DNA of 64,000 nt from Pseudarthrobacter cellobiosi (GCF_023913755.1 NZ_JAMXBJ010000047.1:186001-250000), one strand, 5' to 3'; numbered from the stretch's first letter, positions 51,146 through 60,046 are shown. The notes: generated from the letters alone by a model not told the origin. Program-made: numbers and translations.

Positions 51146-52645
51146 ATGACGTCCCTGAATGAAGCGGCCCTTCCAGAAACGGCAGGCCTGCTACCCATCC
51201 CCTCGTATCAGCGCCGCGCGGTGCGGACCGGGATTGTTCACTTCGGCGTCGGCGGATTCCACCGATCGCACCAGGCCATGTTCATCGACCGCCTCCTGAA
51301 CCTGGGCGGCTCCCAGGACTGGGGAATCTGCGGCGTCGGAGTGCTCGCCTCGGATGCCCGCATGCGCGATGTCCTCGAAGACCAGGACGGCCTGTACACG
51401 CTGGTGTTGAAGGGAGCGGATGGCACCGAAAACGCCAGAATCATCGGTTCCATCACCGAGTACCTGTATGCCCCCGACGACCCGGCAGCGGTCATCCGTA
51501 AACTCTCAGATCCTGCTACCCGCATAGTCTCCCTGTCCATTACCGAGGGCGGCTACAGCATCAGCGACGGCACGGGTGAATTCGATCCCCGTACGCCGGA
51601 CGTTCTCCACGACCTGACGCAGAACGCCGTTCCACGCTCCGTGTTTGGTCTGATCACCTCAGCCTTGGCGCACCGCCGTGACCAGGGCACGGCCCCGTTC
51701 ACCGTCATGTCGTGCGACAACATTCAGGGGAATGGCAACGTCGCCGGCAAAGCGCTCGTGTCCTTCGCCCGACTCAAGGATCCCGAACTGGCCGGCTGGA
51801 TCACCGACACCGTAGCCTTTCCCAACTCCATGGTCGATCGCATCACACCCGTCACCACCGACCATGACCGGGCTGCGGTGACCGAAGCATACGGATTCTC
51901 AGACGCATGGCCGGTCGTTGCCGAGCCATTTGAACAATGGGTTCTCGAAGACAAGTTCACCGCCGGGCGTCCGCCTTTGGAAGACGTCGGTGTGCAGATC
52001 GTGGACGACGTCGAGCCCTATGAACTCATGAAACTTCGGCTGCTCAACGCGAGCCACCAGGTCATGAGCTATCTCGGCTACCTCGCCGGATATCGGTTCG
52101 TCCATGAGGTCTGCGCCGATCCGCTGTTCGCCGAGTTCATCAGCGGATTTATGGAACGCGAGGCGACACCCACCCTGCGACCCGTGCCCGGAATCGATCT
52201 GCAAGCGTACCGGAACGAACTCATCCACCGCTTCGCCAACCCCGCCATTCGTGACACCCTCGCCCGCCAAATGGTCGACGCATCCGAACGGATCCCCAAA
52301 TTCGTGCTTCCGGTGGTGCGTGAACAGCTTGAACTCGGAGGCCCAATAGACCGGTCTGTACTCGTGATCGCCGCCTGGGCGCGGTTCCTGGAAAGCACGG
52401 ACGAAGATGGCGAACCGGTAGCCATCACCGACCGGCGCCTGGACGAACTCCGCGCGGCTGCCCGTGCGGACCAGATAGAGCCGGGTGCCTTCCTCAACCT
52501 GACCGAAATATTTGGCGACCTGGGCCGGAACGCCCGCTTCGCCGCCGCGTACCGGCAGGCCCGCAAAGCCCTGGAACGCTCCGGGGCGCGAACCGCCGTT
52601 CAGGACCTGACCGAACTCTTGATGCCTACAAGGAGTACTTCATGA
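51146..52645 (+). CDS. Mannitol-dehydrogenase-family polyol:NAD oxidoreductase
   Basis: The 499-aa enzyme belongs to the long-chain mannitol dehydrogenase family: IVHFGVGGFHRSHQAMF (NAD site), VMSCDNIQGNG, FPNSMVDRITPVT, and the catalytic-lysine block MKLRLLNASHQ. It oxidises a hexitol, pentitol or hexonate at C2 to the ketose. Start ATG 51146 follows a AAAGAGAAG site; the longer frame overlaps only spacer. Position directly after the importer makes it the first catabolic step. Confidence 0.9.
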   Translation: MTSLNEAALPETAGLLPIPSYQRRAVRTGIVHFGVGGFHRSHQAMFIDRLLNLGGSQDWGICGVGVLASDARMRDVLEDQDGLYTLVLKGADGTENARIIGSITEYLYAPDDPAAVIRKLSDPATRIVSLSITEGGYSISDGTGEFDPRTPDVLHDLTQNAVPRSVFGLITSALAHRRDQGTAPFTVMSCDNIQGNGNVAGKALVSFARLKDPELAGWITDTVAFPNSMVDRITPVTTDHDRAAVTEAYGFSDAWPVVAEPFEQWVLEDKFTAGRPPLEDVGVQIVDDVEPYELMKLRLLNASHQVMSYLGYLAGYRFVHEVCADPLFAEFISGFMEREATPTLRPVPGIDLQAYRNELIHRFANPAIRDTLARQMVDASERIPKFVLPVVREQLELGGPIDRSVLVIAAWARFLESTDEDGEPVAITDRRLDELRAAARADQIEPGAFLNLTEIFGDLGRNARFAAAYRQARKALERSGARTAVQDLTELLMPTRSTS

Positions 52646-53418
52646 CCGACTCACCCACAGCCAGCACGGCAGTCGAAGCCCGATCTGCAACAACCGACTT
52701 CAACGGCCGCTCCATCCTGGTCACCGGAGCCAGCGGCGGCATCGGGGCCGCCACCGTCCGGCAACTCACCGCCGCGGGGGCGAAGGTCACCGCCAGCGCC
52801 CGCACGCTCGAGTCCTTGGCGCCGCTCTGCGATGAAACTGGCGCCCAGCCCTTGGCATTCGACCTGACCTCCGAGGAAAGCATCAGAGACGCCCTCGAGG
52901 GCCTGGACCTGTGGGGCGTCGTGAACTGCGGCGGCTTCGGCGGCGAAATCGCCACACCGCAGGACACCGACATCGACGTCTTCGACAAGGTCATCAGCAT
53001 CAACGCCCGCGGGGCCCTACTGGTCATCAAACATGCGGTGCCCTCCATGATCCGCCAGGGCAATGGCGGTGCAATCGTCAACGTCTCCAGCCAGGCCAGC
53101 ATGGTCGCACTTCATGGCCACATCTCCTACGGCTCCTCCAAAGCCGCCCTGGACAACATCACCCGGGTATCGGCCCTGGAACTTGGCAAGCACAACATCC
53201 GCGTCAACAGCGTCAACCCGACAGTGGTCATGACCGACATGTCCAACTTCTACTGGGGGCGACCCGACGTCGGCGGCCCCTTCCTTGAGCAAATGCCACT
53301 CGGACGATGGGCCACCGTCGACGACGTGGCCGGCCCCATCGTCTTCCTGCTCAGTGACGCCGCCGCCATGATCACCGGCGCTTCCCTCCCGATCGACGGC
53401 GGCTACACCAGCCGCTGA
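52642..53418 (+). CDS. Classical SDR dehydrogenase of the polyol operon
   Basis: The 258-aa protein resembles L-xylulose/carbonyl-reductase-type SDRs: TGASGGIG cofactor loop, NCGGFGGEI in place of NNAG, NVSSQAS (Ser), SYGSSKAAL (Tyr, Lys) and a C-terminal PIDGGYTSR. Its start overlaps the mannitol dehydrogenase stop by 4 nt. It may oxidise a second hydroxyl or act as ketose/polyol reductase. The NCGG instead of NNAG motif is typical of the dicarbonyl/L-xylulose reductase group. Confidence 0.9.
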   Translation: MTDSPTASTAVEARSATTDFNGRSILVTGASGGIGAATVRQLTAAGAKVTASARTLESLAPLCDETGAQPLAFDLTSEESIRDALEGLDLWGVVNCGGFGGEIATPQDTDIDVFDKVISINARGALLVIKHAVPSMIRQGNGGAIVNVSSQASMVALHGHISYGSSKAALDNITRVSALELGKHNIRVNSVNPTVVMTDMSNFYWGRPDVGGPFLEQMPLGRWATVDDVAGPIVFLLSDAAAMITGASLPIDGGYTSR

Positions 53419-53467
53419 CCGCCGTTCCAGGCGCGGGGCGCCGCGACCCGACCTCAATGTGAAATGG

Positions 53468-54064
53468 ATGACAATGAACCTGACCGAAGAACGCGCATCC
53501 GAGGCGATTATCGTCTGCGGAGTGCCGGCGAGTGGCAAGACGACGTTTGCTCATGACCTGGCCCGCGAGCTCCACTGGACCATCCTCGACCTGGACACCG
53601 TCACGAATCCCTTGTTTGAGCACATGGGCGGCGAATTCCTGGTCGATGTCCCTACAGCACAACCCGCAGCGCGTGCGAGCGTGAACGATATTCGCTACAC
53701 CTGCCTCTTCGACACCACCCGGGAGAATCTCGCACTGGGCAACAGCGTGGTTGTTGTTGCCCCGTTCACGTCCGAACGCACGTTCCCGGCTGCGTGGGCA
53801 CGGCTTATTGAACGCCTCGCGATCCCTGAACCGCGGGTGCACCTCGCCTGGATGGACACCCCGCCGGGCGAGGTCGTGAGGCGAATGCGGCTCCGCGGAG
53901 CGGCCCGCGACCTCGACAAGGTCAAGAACCCGGAGCGTTTCCTTTCTCCAGAGGTTACGCAGGCCCCCGGCGTCGGGCATATCCGTATTGATGGCCTGCT
54001 TACGCCGCGTCAACAGCTTGAGCACTTCCTCTCGGACTTAGCTGTGCGCGAGGCCGTGCACTGA
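53468..54064 (+). CDS. Small P-loop kinase of the polyol operon
   Basis: A protein of about 198 aa: Walker A GVPASGKTTFA, then DLDTVTNPLFEHMG (substrate region), VVVVAPFTSERT and a lid with RRMRLRGAARDLDK. It resembles gluconokinase-like or zeta-toxin-like AAA kinases. There are three possible starts (GTG 53459, ATG 53468, ATG 53474) without a clear ribosome binding site; the middle one is given. It probably supplies the second phosphate or the ketose-specific phosphorylation ahead of the aldolase. Confidence 0.8.
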   Translation: MTMNLTEERASEAIIVCGVPASGKTTFAHDLARELHWTILDLDTVTNPLFEHMGGEFLVDVPTAQPAARASVNDIRYTCLFDTTRENLALGNSVVVVAPFTSERTFPAAWARLIERLAIPEPRVHLAWMDTPPGEVVRRMRLRGAARDLDKVKNPERFLSPEVTQAPGVGHIRIDGLLTPRQQLEHFLSDLAVREAVH

Positions 54065-54234
54065 GCCGCCGCTAGCGGTCACCCCGCCATTCCTCCACCG
54101 AGGGGCCATGCCTCCCAAGGCGCACCCCCTACGAGGCGCGATTCGTCGCGCCCTCACGACGGCAGTTTCCGGTGCATCCGGCCGCCGGACCCCAGATCCT
54201 CACAAGACCAAGACCATCTAATTAGGAGAAACCA

Positions 54235-55149
54235 GTGAACACTCTTACGACTCTCGAGCGCCGCGGCATGGCAGCGATTTCGACCCCCGGCGGCAAGATG
54301 CTCATCGTTGCTGCCGACCAGCGCAACGGCATGAAGGCCGTCATGAACGACGCACCGGACGGGCCGGGTTCCATCACGGCCGAGCAGCTCTCCGACGCGA
54401 AGGTGGACCTGGTCCGCTACCTGGGAAACGCCGCGCCAGCCATCCTGCTCGATCCTGAGATTGCCCTGCCCCGTGTGGCGGATGAGGGCGTTCTCTCCCG
54501 CGACACCGCGTTGGTTGTCGGTCTTGACGCTTCGGGCTTCGACACGGTCGACGGCCTTCAGTACACAAAGTTCGTCCCGGGAATGACGCCCCGCAGGGTG
54601 CGCGAACTCGGCGGCAACGTGGCGAAGATGCTCTGGTACATGCGCCCCGATCTTCAGGACGCCAGCTCGCGCGTCGCGGATGAAATCCGCGAACTCGTCA
54701 CGGCATGCACCGACGAAGGACTCCTCCTCATCGTCGAGATCCTGGTCTATCGCCTCGAAGACGAAAGCGAGGAAGCCTACGCTGCTGCGTTCCCCGGACT
54801 CGTCGCCGGTGCTGCCCGGCTCTCCGTCGAATGCGGCGCCAAGGTGCTTAAGCTGCAGTACCCCGGATCCGGTGAGGCCAGTGCCTCGGTCACCGAGGCG
54901 GCCGCAGGCGTGCCTTGGGCCGTACTGTCTGCAGGCGTGGACCACGAGACGTTCATCAGGCAGGTAGAGATCGCTGTCGCAAACGGTGCCGGGGGCGCCA
55001 TGGCGGGACGCTCGCTCTGGAAGGACAGCCTTGCTGTCTCGGCAGAAGTCCGCGAGCGACTGCTGACGACGCGTGCGCTTCCCCGCCTGCAAGAGCTCGA
55101 AGCCATTGTGGACGGGACGCTGGTGGCGTCCCAGCGCGCCACCATCTGA
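54235..55149 (+). CDS. LacD-like class I sugar-phosphate aldolase
   Basis: This 304-aa TIM-barrel protein resembles tagatose-1,6-bisphosphate aldolase (LacD/DeoC fold): MLIVAADQRNGM, ILLDPEIALP, LLLIVEILVYRL, CGAKVLKLQYPG with the probable Schiff-base Lys206, and AGGAMAGRSLWKD for phosphate binding. GTG start after AGGAGAAACC. It would cleave a ketose phosphate or bisphosphate into two trioses. It ends the operon; palindrome R8 follows 20 bp after the stop. Confidence 0.88.
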   Translation: MNTLTTLERRGMAAISTPGGKMLIVAADQRNGMKAVMNDAPDGPGSITAEQLSDAKVDLVRYLGNAAPAILLDPEIALPRVADEGVLSRDTALVVGLDASGFDTVDGLQYTKFVPGMTPRRVRELGGNVAKMLWYMRPDLQDASSRVADEIRELVTACTDEGLLLIVEILVYRLEDESEEAYAAAFPGLVAGAARLSVECGAKVLKLQYPGSGEASASVTEAAAGVPWAVLSAGVDHETFIRQVEIAVANGAGGAMAGRSLWKDSLAVSAEVRERLLTTRALPRLQELEAIVDGTLVASQRATI

Positions 55150-55168
55150 TCAGCGCCCATGAGGCTGG

Positions 55169-55200
55169 CGGACGACGGCGGGAGGTCCCGCCGTCGTCCG
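55169..55200. repeat. Palindromic repeat R8
   Basis: Fifteen-bp perfect arms (CGGACGACGGCGGGA and complement) flank a 2-nt centre, between the convergent aldolase and NYN genes, followed by TCTTCTCTTCTTCT, a pyrimidine tract that could help termination of the plus-strand operon. Confidence 0.88.
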
Positions 55201-55213
55201 TCTTCTCTTCTTC

Positions 55214-56449
55214 TCAGGCGTCCAGCAGTCCGCCGCTTGCCCAGCGCCGCACGGCCAGCTTCTCGGCGGCGTCGAACTCCAGGAGCGCCACGCGGCAGAG
55301 CTCTTCCACGTTCGCGGTCCAGGCTGCTGCCAGACCTTCCGCGGTCGCCTCGTCGGTGAGCGGGAAATTGACGTAGGCCAGGCCTTGAAGGACAAAGCTC
55401 ACGGCGTTGCGGGAGACCGGCTGGTCCGCGTTGACGCAGTCGTCCCTCACCATCCGGGACAGTTCGGTGCGGTTGAGCGGATGCTCGCGGAGCCTGGCTG
55501 CCATGGCCTGGAACATCTGGCGGAACTGGGCTGCAGAAAGTGCCGGCACATCCGTGACCCTGATGACCTGCTCCTCGATGCCGGGCTGCAGGTCCGCGGG
55601 CGCAGGTAGGTCCTCGCTCGAGAAGCGCTTCGCGTCCCAGACCCAGCCACCTTGTGCCGGGGAATATTCGACGCCCTGGCCGATCTGGGACACCCACGTC
55701 CCAAACTTTCCCCAGCCGCCCCAGTCCGTCTTCAGGGATGGCTCTGCCGTGAGCGCCCGGTGGGCCACCATCGCGCCGTTTACCGGTCCGGGAGCGGCGC
55801 GGACAAACTCGAGGACCTCACGGATGGCGGGTGACGCCGCCTTTTTCTTCGCTTTCGCGGCGGCTGGAACGTGCTGTTCCTTCCCGGACGCCACCGCATG
55901 AACCGGCTCGACTGTTGAGCCGTTGAGGATGGCGACGAAGTCGTGGGATTCCACCACGTGGTCCGCCATCTCGCGGTACGCGAAGGCCACGGCGCCGGCT
56001 GCGATGACTGTGGTCATCCGGTCAGCGGCCCGGAACCGCTGGATCAGGGACGTGAAATCGGCATCGGCCGAGGCGATGAAGAACTCTTCGATGCCAACGT
56101 TCCCGGACAGCGCGTCCATGGCGTCAAGCACCAGATTGATGTCCGTGCTGCTCTTGCCGCGCTGCGTCAGCGACGGGCAGTCGATCACGCGGAAGCCGGC
56201 GCGGGTCCAGTAGGTCCGGTACTTCGAGTACACCACCGGATTCAGGTAGCAGTTGCGGATCAGGAACCTGCGGGCGTCCTCTCCGGAACCGCCAGCTGAT
56301 AACGCGTCGGCCCAGTGCTTCGGGTCTTCGGCAAAGCGCTTCGCCGCAAGTGGATCGAGCGCCTGCAGACCGGTGAAGACGTTGTCGAAATCAACAAACA
56401 TCGCAGCGCGGATGCCGGGCCTGCGGGACGGTGGGAGCGCCTCATTCAT
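55214..56449 (-). CDS. NYN (PIN-like) domain protein
   Basis: The protein of 411 aa has an N-terminal NYN nuclease fold: MFVDFDNVF (D20, D22), SSTDINLVLDAMDAL and FIASADADFTSLIQRFR supply the four acidic metal ligands. A Lys/Ala linker (about 195-215) leads to a C-terminal part with two winged-helix-like units (IREVLEFVRAAPGPVNGAMVAHR, and ALSAAQFRQMFQAMAARL), similar to LOTUS/OST-HTH arrangements. ATG 56449 is chosen; the upstream extension is low complexity. Probably an RNA-cleaving or RNA-binding enzyme. Confidence 0.85.
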   Translation of the reverse strand: MNEALPPSRRPGIRAAMFVDFDNVFTGLQALDPLAAKRFAEDPKHWADALSAGGSGEDARRFLIRNCYLNPVVYSKYRTYWTRAGFRVIDCPSLTQRGKSSTDINLVLDAMDALSGNVGIEEFFIASADADFTSLIQRFRAADRMTTVIAAGAVAFAYREMADHVVESHDFVAILNGSTVEPVHAVASGKEQHVPAAAKAKKKAASPAIREVLEFVRAAPGPVNGAMVAHRALTAEPSLKTDWGGWGKFGTWVSQIGQGVEYSPAQGGWVWDAKRFSSEDLPAPADLQPGIEEQVIRVTDVPALSAAQFRQMFQAMAARLREHPLNRTELSRMVRDDCVNADQPVSRNAVSFVLQGLAYVNFPLTDEATAEGLAAAWTANVEELCRVALLEFDAAEKLAVRRWASGGLLDA

Positions 56450-56711
56450 TGGCCCAGTGTGCCAGTAACGTCGCGGACTGGCGACCGTTCTGGCTGCGCC
56501 GCGCCAGGAGCTTGTCGATGCCCTGTCCATGCCGAAGTGATTTTTCCCCCTTGAAAAATTTATGGTGATGCTTACCGTAGCGCAGCGAGGAGCGAAGTTG
56601 ATGAAGCAACAAAATGTACTTGAGGTTGTCGTAAATTTCGCTCACGTAGCTGTTGGCAGAGTCACCGCCGTTGAGTCCTGGAGGCTGATGCTGGGGGTGG
56701 AGAATGATTCT

Positions 56712-57023
56712 ATGAGGATCGAATTGCTCCACATCGACGAGTGCCCCAACCTTGCCAAGGCGCAGGAGCGTCTGGAATCAGCCCTGACCGCCTTGGGACA
56801 CAGCGATATTCCAGTGACCATACGACTCCTGGAGTCCGCGACCGATAGAGCGGGCACTGGATTCGCGGGTTCCCCCACGATCACCCTCAATGGGTCCGAC
56901 ATTTTTCCGACCGGTGCCACTGCAGACGACCTGGCCTGCCGGATATACGCGACTCCAAGCGGGCTGGCAGGCCTTCCGACGACCAGCCAAATAACCGAAG
57001 CGCTCAAACACAATGGACTCTGA
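56712..57023 (+). CDS. Thioredoxin-fold protein, alkylmercury-lyase-neighbour type
   Basis: A 103-aa protein with a short thioredoxin fold: MRIELLHIDECPNLAKAQERL, then TGFAGSPTITLNGSDIFP with the cis-Pro, and CRIY. The first helix has E-C-P-N instead of CxxC, so it keeps a single cysteine at the redox site. Similar proteins occur beside mer and arsenic genes, though none are here. ATG 56712 fits a start at the first strand better than the longer open frame. The zinc-ribbon gene overlaps its 3' end. Confidence 0.75.
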   Translation: MRIELLHIDECPNLAKAQERLESALTALGHSDIPVTIRLLESATDRAGTGFAGSPTITLNGSDIFPTGATADDLACRIYATPSGLAGLPTTSQITEALKHNGL

Positions 57024-57171
57024 AGGGACCTGCAGATGCTCCTGCTGCGGCAGGGCGATGAGTCGCAAGAAGCTTCATGCACTCGGCACCGAACCAGCCT
57101 ACATTTGCCGGCGCTGCGGTTTATGGGTTGCCCTCAGGCTTCGGCCAGACAGCCCTGAAAACACTGCCTGA
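57013..57171 (+). CDS. 52-aa zinc-ribbon protein overlapping the thioredoxin-like gene
   Basis: This short gene starts at ATG 57013, 11 nt inside the thioredoxin-like gene in another frame, and ends at TGA 57169. It encodes MDSEGTCRCSCCGRAMSRK... ICRRCGLWVALRL. Two C-x2-C-G knuckles (CSCCG, CRRCG) make a typical zinc ribbon. The overlap suggests translational coupling. A nucleic-acid-binding or metal-handling role is possible; no family name. Confidence 0.55.
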   Translation: MDSEGTCRCSCCGRAMSRKKLHALGTEPAYICRRCGLWVALRLRPDSPENTA

Positions 57172-57197
57172 CCTGCAGATTACGAAGCGATGTGCCG

Positions 57198-57698
57198 CTA
57201 GGGCAGTTCCTGCACGCCGGCAGGCGGTACGTCGGCCGCGCCTGTTGGGATCCCGCTCAATGTGCCAATGTAATCCAGCGTTTTGGGACTGACATGCCGC
57301 ACGAGCGCAAGGGCTGCCCGGAGAGCGGCACCCTTGGCGTGGTCCTCGAGCGTGCCGCGGAGTTCCGCGACCGTTTCGATGCCCTGACGCTCGAATACTT
57401 GCGTGATGTCCTCTACCTGGGCCAGGCGGCCGGGCGACGGCCAGTCGATGACTTCCGAGAGCGTCCCCGAATCGAGGTGCTCGCGGAATCCACTCGTGGT
57501 AGCGGCATCCGGCCATTCCGCGACGAGGGCTTCGACGCGCGGCTTGACGGTTTCGTTGTAGTTCTGGCGGCGCTGAAGCGTGGCATCCACAATGATGGCC
57601 CCGATGTGGTCCCAACCGCGGCTGGCTTCGGTCGAGGCATCTGTGCCGGGTGAGTCCATTGGCGCCGGAGTGTTGGCAGCATCATTATCGGTAGTCAT
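57198..57698 (-). CDS. Hypothetical protein with HhH-like tail
   Basis: The 166-aa protein has a disordered, Asp/Ala/Thr-rich start (about 1-25), a helical middle (GWDHIGAIIVDATLQRRQNYNETVKPRVEALVAEW) and a C-terminal HVSPKTLDYIGTLSGIPTGAADV segment resembling a helix-hairpin-helix DNA-binding or subunit-docking element. It is otherwise unrecognised. It converges with the zinc-ribbon gene. Confidence 0.7.
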   Translation of the reverse strand: MTTDNDAANTPAPMDSPGTDASTEASRGWDHIGAIIVDATLQRRQNYNETVKPRVEALVAEWPDAATTSGFREHLDSGTLSEVIDWPSPGRLAQVEDITQVFERQGIETVAELRGTLEDHAKGAALRAALALVRHVSPKTLDYIGTLSGIPTGAADVPPAGVQELP

Positions 57699-57725
57699 AC
57701 CTGAATACTTCCACGTGCTGCGCCA

Positions 57726-57747
57726 CGGCGGCTGGTCGGGGCCTTAG
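57726..57747 (+). pseudogene. SDR 3'-end relic 4 (terminal 22 bp)
   Basis: CGGCGGCTGGTCGG followed by GGCCTTAG corresponds to the final GGWSAL-stop sequence of SDR relics 2 and 3, and the same kind of spacer then leads to palindrome R9. Short, so it could be coincidence, but position and order match. Confidence 0.5.
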
Positions 57748-57767
57748 ATCAGCGGTACGGGCGAAAG

Positions 57768-57799
57768 CGGACGACGGCGGGGCCTCCCTCCGTCGTCCG
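57768..57799. repeat. Palindromic repeat R9
   Basis: CGGACGACGGCGG and CCGTCGTCCG arms with one centre mismatch. It is the only copy in a divergent intergenic region (upstream of both flanking genes), which does not fit a simple terminator role. Confidence 0.8.
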
Positions 57800-57881
57800 T
57801 GGCGCCATCCCGATACGACACGGTGTCTCCGTCCAAGGAGGCGGGTCCCGCGGACCGCGGGGGAGGATGGCCACCCCAGCC

Positions 57882-57897
57882 GAGAAATGATCCGGGG
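57882..57897. repeat. Second repeat family, copy 1
   Basis: GAGAAATGATCCGGGG, preceded by CCACCCCAGCC, recurs at 60023-60038 after CCCCAGC. The CCACCCC/GGGGTGG ends of this copy can pair in a hairpin. Function unknown. Confidence 0.6.
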
Positions 57898-57993
57898 TGG
57901 TTGCATCGGTCTCGCCAAGGACACGATCCTGTTTGGCCACCTACCCGACATCCTTCTCCGTTAAATGTCAGACCCCCACTAGATGATGGAGTT

Positions 57994-59481
57994 ATGGGAA
58001 ACGCAGCGGTGGCGAACGCATATGAGGACATCTTTGCCGCCATTGATGTGCTGAATTCCGCACTGGACGGGGAAGACGAGTCTGGTTCTGAAGCGTCATC
58101 GGAGGCTGATCCTTTGCATGGCATGGGTGATACGTGCCTGGACATCCTCTCCGGCGCCGCGGGAGTGGAGGCGCGGGTGGCGGGACTGAAGGCCCGGGCT
58201 GCAGTGAAATATTCGGACGCCGCCCAAGCCTTCGCTTCGCCCGATGCACCTGTTCGGGCACAGGAGATGGCGGTGACCGCGGAGGTCGCCTGCGTACTGA
58301 ACATCGGTGACCGTGCTTCGGGGGCCCTGCTGAAGCAGTCTCATATGCTGACGGCTGCCCTGCCGCTGACCCTGTCCGCTCTGCAATCTGGCACCATTTC
58401 GTGGCAGCACGCGCGGGCCATGGTGGACGAAGTCGCAACCCTCGACCCGGACGGTGCCGCGGCCCTGGAAGCCCACTTTTTGGACCCGGATGCGCCGAAC
58501 CCGGCCGGCGGTTGTCCCGCAGGGGAGATGCCGGCGTCCCGGTTCCGTCACAGGGCACGCATCTGGCGCGAGCGCCACCACACCGAGAGTATCGAGAAGC
58601 GCCACGCAAAGGGTGTCCTGGACCGCCGGGTGGAGTACGCCCCGGACCAGGACGGGATGGCCTGGCTCTCTGCATACCTTCCCGCCGACCAGGCCGCAGC
58701 AATCTGGAACCGGACCACTGCCGTCGCCCGCGGTCTGCAGGGCCCAGACGAGCCCCTGACCCTCACCCAACTCCGGGCCGACGTCCTCGCCGCCGCCCTT
58801 CTCAGCAGCGGGAATCCGGCAGAACATGATCCCGGGCAGGTTCCGCCGCCTCGGGCCCACGTTTTGGTGACGGTCCCTGTGTTTTCACTGCTCGGCGCTA
58901 CCGAGGAGCCTGCGATGCTTGACGGCTACGGTCCGATCCCCGCGTCGATGGCAAGAGATCTCGTGTCGAACGGGGCCGATTCGTTCTACCGCGTCCTGGT
59001 TGACCCGCGGGACGGGGCGCCCCTGGAGATCGGTCGAGCCAACTACCGTCTCACCAAGGCCATGCGGAACTGGCTCCGGCTGCGCGACGGTAAGTGCCCG
59101 TTCCCGGGCTGTTCCAACCACTCCCTGGACAACGAAGCGGACCACATCCTCGCCTGGCATAAGGGCGGAACCACCGGTGTATCGAATTTGGGACAGCCCT
59201 GCCCCAAACATCACCGCCTGAGACACACCAGCACCTGGAGACCCACAGCGGCGAGCAAGAACGAACCACCCGGCTGGATATCGCCTACGGGCCGGCACTA
59301 CAAGAGCGAACACCAGGATTGGGAACCTCCACACTGGCCAAGAGAACCAAAACCGGAAGCGCGCACGAACGGGCATTGGCTCCCCACGCCGCGCGAAGGT
59401 TGCGGCGATCGGGATTTTGTTCACATCGGACTGTCTCTTGGAGAGAACGGCGTGGAACGGTTCCTCCACTCCACCGTTTGA
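57994..59481 (+). CDS. DUF222/HNH endonuclease-domain protein (13E12 family)
   Basis: A 495-aa protein of the multicopy actinobacterial 13E12/DUF222 family: helical N-terminal DUF222 region (about 20-330; AGLKARAAVKY, ALQSGTISWQHARAMVDEVA) and a C-terminal HNH module (CPFPGCSNHSLDNEADHILAWHKGGTTGVSNLGQPCPKHHRLRH) with zinc cysteines and the D-H...N...H catalytic set. ATG 57994. These genes are abundant in mobile or variable regions and are rarely characterised. Confidence 0.9.
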   Translation: MGNAAVANAYEDIFAAIDVLNSALDGEDESGSEASSEADPLHGMGDTCLDILSGAAGVEARVAGLKARAAVKYSDAAQAFASPDAPVRAQEMAVTAEVACVLNIGDRASGALLKQSHMLTAALPLTLSALQSGTISWQHARAMVDEVATLDPDGAAALEAHFLDPDAPNPAGGCPAGEMPASRFRHRARIWRERHHTESIEKRHAKGVLDRRVEYAPDQDGMAWLSAYLPADQAAAIWNRTTAVARGLQGPDEPLTLTQLRADVLAAALLSSGNPAEHDPGQVPPPRAHVLVTVPVFSLLGATEEPAMLDGYGPIPASMARDLVSNGADSFYRVLVDPRDGAPLEIGRANYRLTKAMRNWLRLRDGKCPFPGCSNHSLDNEADHILAWHKGGTTGVSNLGQPCPKHHRLRHTSTWRPTAASKNEPPGWISPTGRHYKSEHQDWEPPHWPREPKPEARTNGHWLPTPREGCGDRDFVHIGLSLGENGVERFLHSTV

Positions 59482-59501
59482 TGCGCGCCCAAGGCAGTCT
59501 C

Positions 59502-59544
<43 letters not shown>

Positions 59545-59654
59545 TTGTGCCCGTGAACCGTGCACAATTCACGCCCCAGCCTGCCTCAGGGTTTCCGCCG
59601 CCGGTGATCGCAACCCGGGCGCCCGGCAATCCTGGAGTCCGGAACCCCCGCGCA

Positions 59655-59696
59655 CCCGGCAACCTTGGCGCCCGGCAACCTTGGCGCCCGGCAACC
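59655..59696. repeat. 16-bp tandem repeat, 2.6 copies
   Basis: Unit CCCGGCAACCTTGGCG occurs twice in full and once in part, with diverged units upstream (from 59619). The surrounding 310 bp contain no gene other than R10. Confidence 0.8.
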
Positions 59697-59717
59697 CCGC
59701 CGCGCACCAGAGACGAG

Positions 59718-59749
59718 CGGACGACGGCGGGACCTCCCGCCGTCGTCCG
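59718..59749. repeat. Palindromic repeat R10
   Basis: Fifteen-bp perfect arms (CGGACGACGGCGGGA and complement) with CC centre, 42 bp before the next small gene and 237 bp after the HNH gene. Confidence 0.88.
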
Positions 59750-59791
59750 TGGCGTCTTCCCGACACTGACGCACGGTGGGACGATTTCAGT

Positions 59792-60031
59792 ATGACTGAG
59801 AAGATCCCTGACGGCCCGCAGGATCACGGCCCATACCAGCACGCCCACGCCGCTCCGACAACCCAACAAATGCGGACCGTAGGTCAACGCCGCCGAGAGG
59901 CGGAGGAGAAACTGGAGCACCACCTCCAGGAAGCCAGCCACAAGGACGATCCGCACCCCGATGTGGTGCCTGAGTCCGAAGGGGCCGGTCCGGTGGATAG
60001 TGGGGGCGAAGGATCCCCAGCGGAGAAATGA
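59792..60031 (+). CDS. Small hydrophilic hypothetical protein
   Basis: The 79-aa protein (MTEKIPDGPQDHGPYQHAH..., then REAEEKLEHHLQEASHKDDPHPD) is highly charged and His/Asp/Glu-rich, probably disordered with one helix. A CGGTGGGA site precedes the ATG. Its stop codon TGA is supplied by the second repeat family (GAGAAATGATCC), so the repeat has fixed the C-terminus. No recognised family. Confidence 0.5.
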   Translation: MTEKIPDGPQDHGPYQHAHAAPTTQQMRTVGQRRREAEEKLEHHLQEASHKDDPHPDVVPESEGAGPVDSGGEGSPAEK

Positions 60032-60038
60032 TCCGGGG
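60023..60038. repeat. Second repeat family, copy 2
   Basis: GAGAAATGATCCGGGG identical to 57882-57897, preceded by CCCCAGCG. It contains the stop codon of the preceding small gene. Confidence 0.6.
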
Positions 60039-60046
60039 CACGCTGC

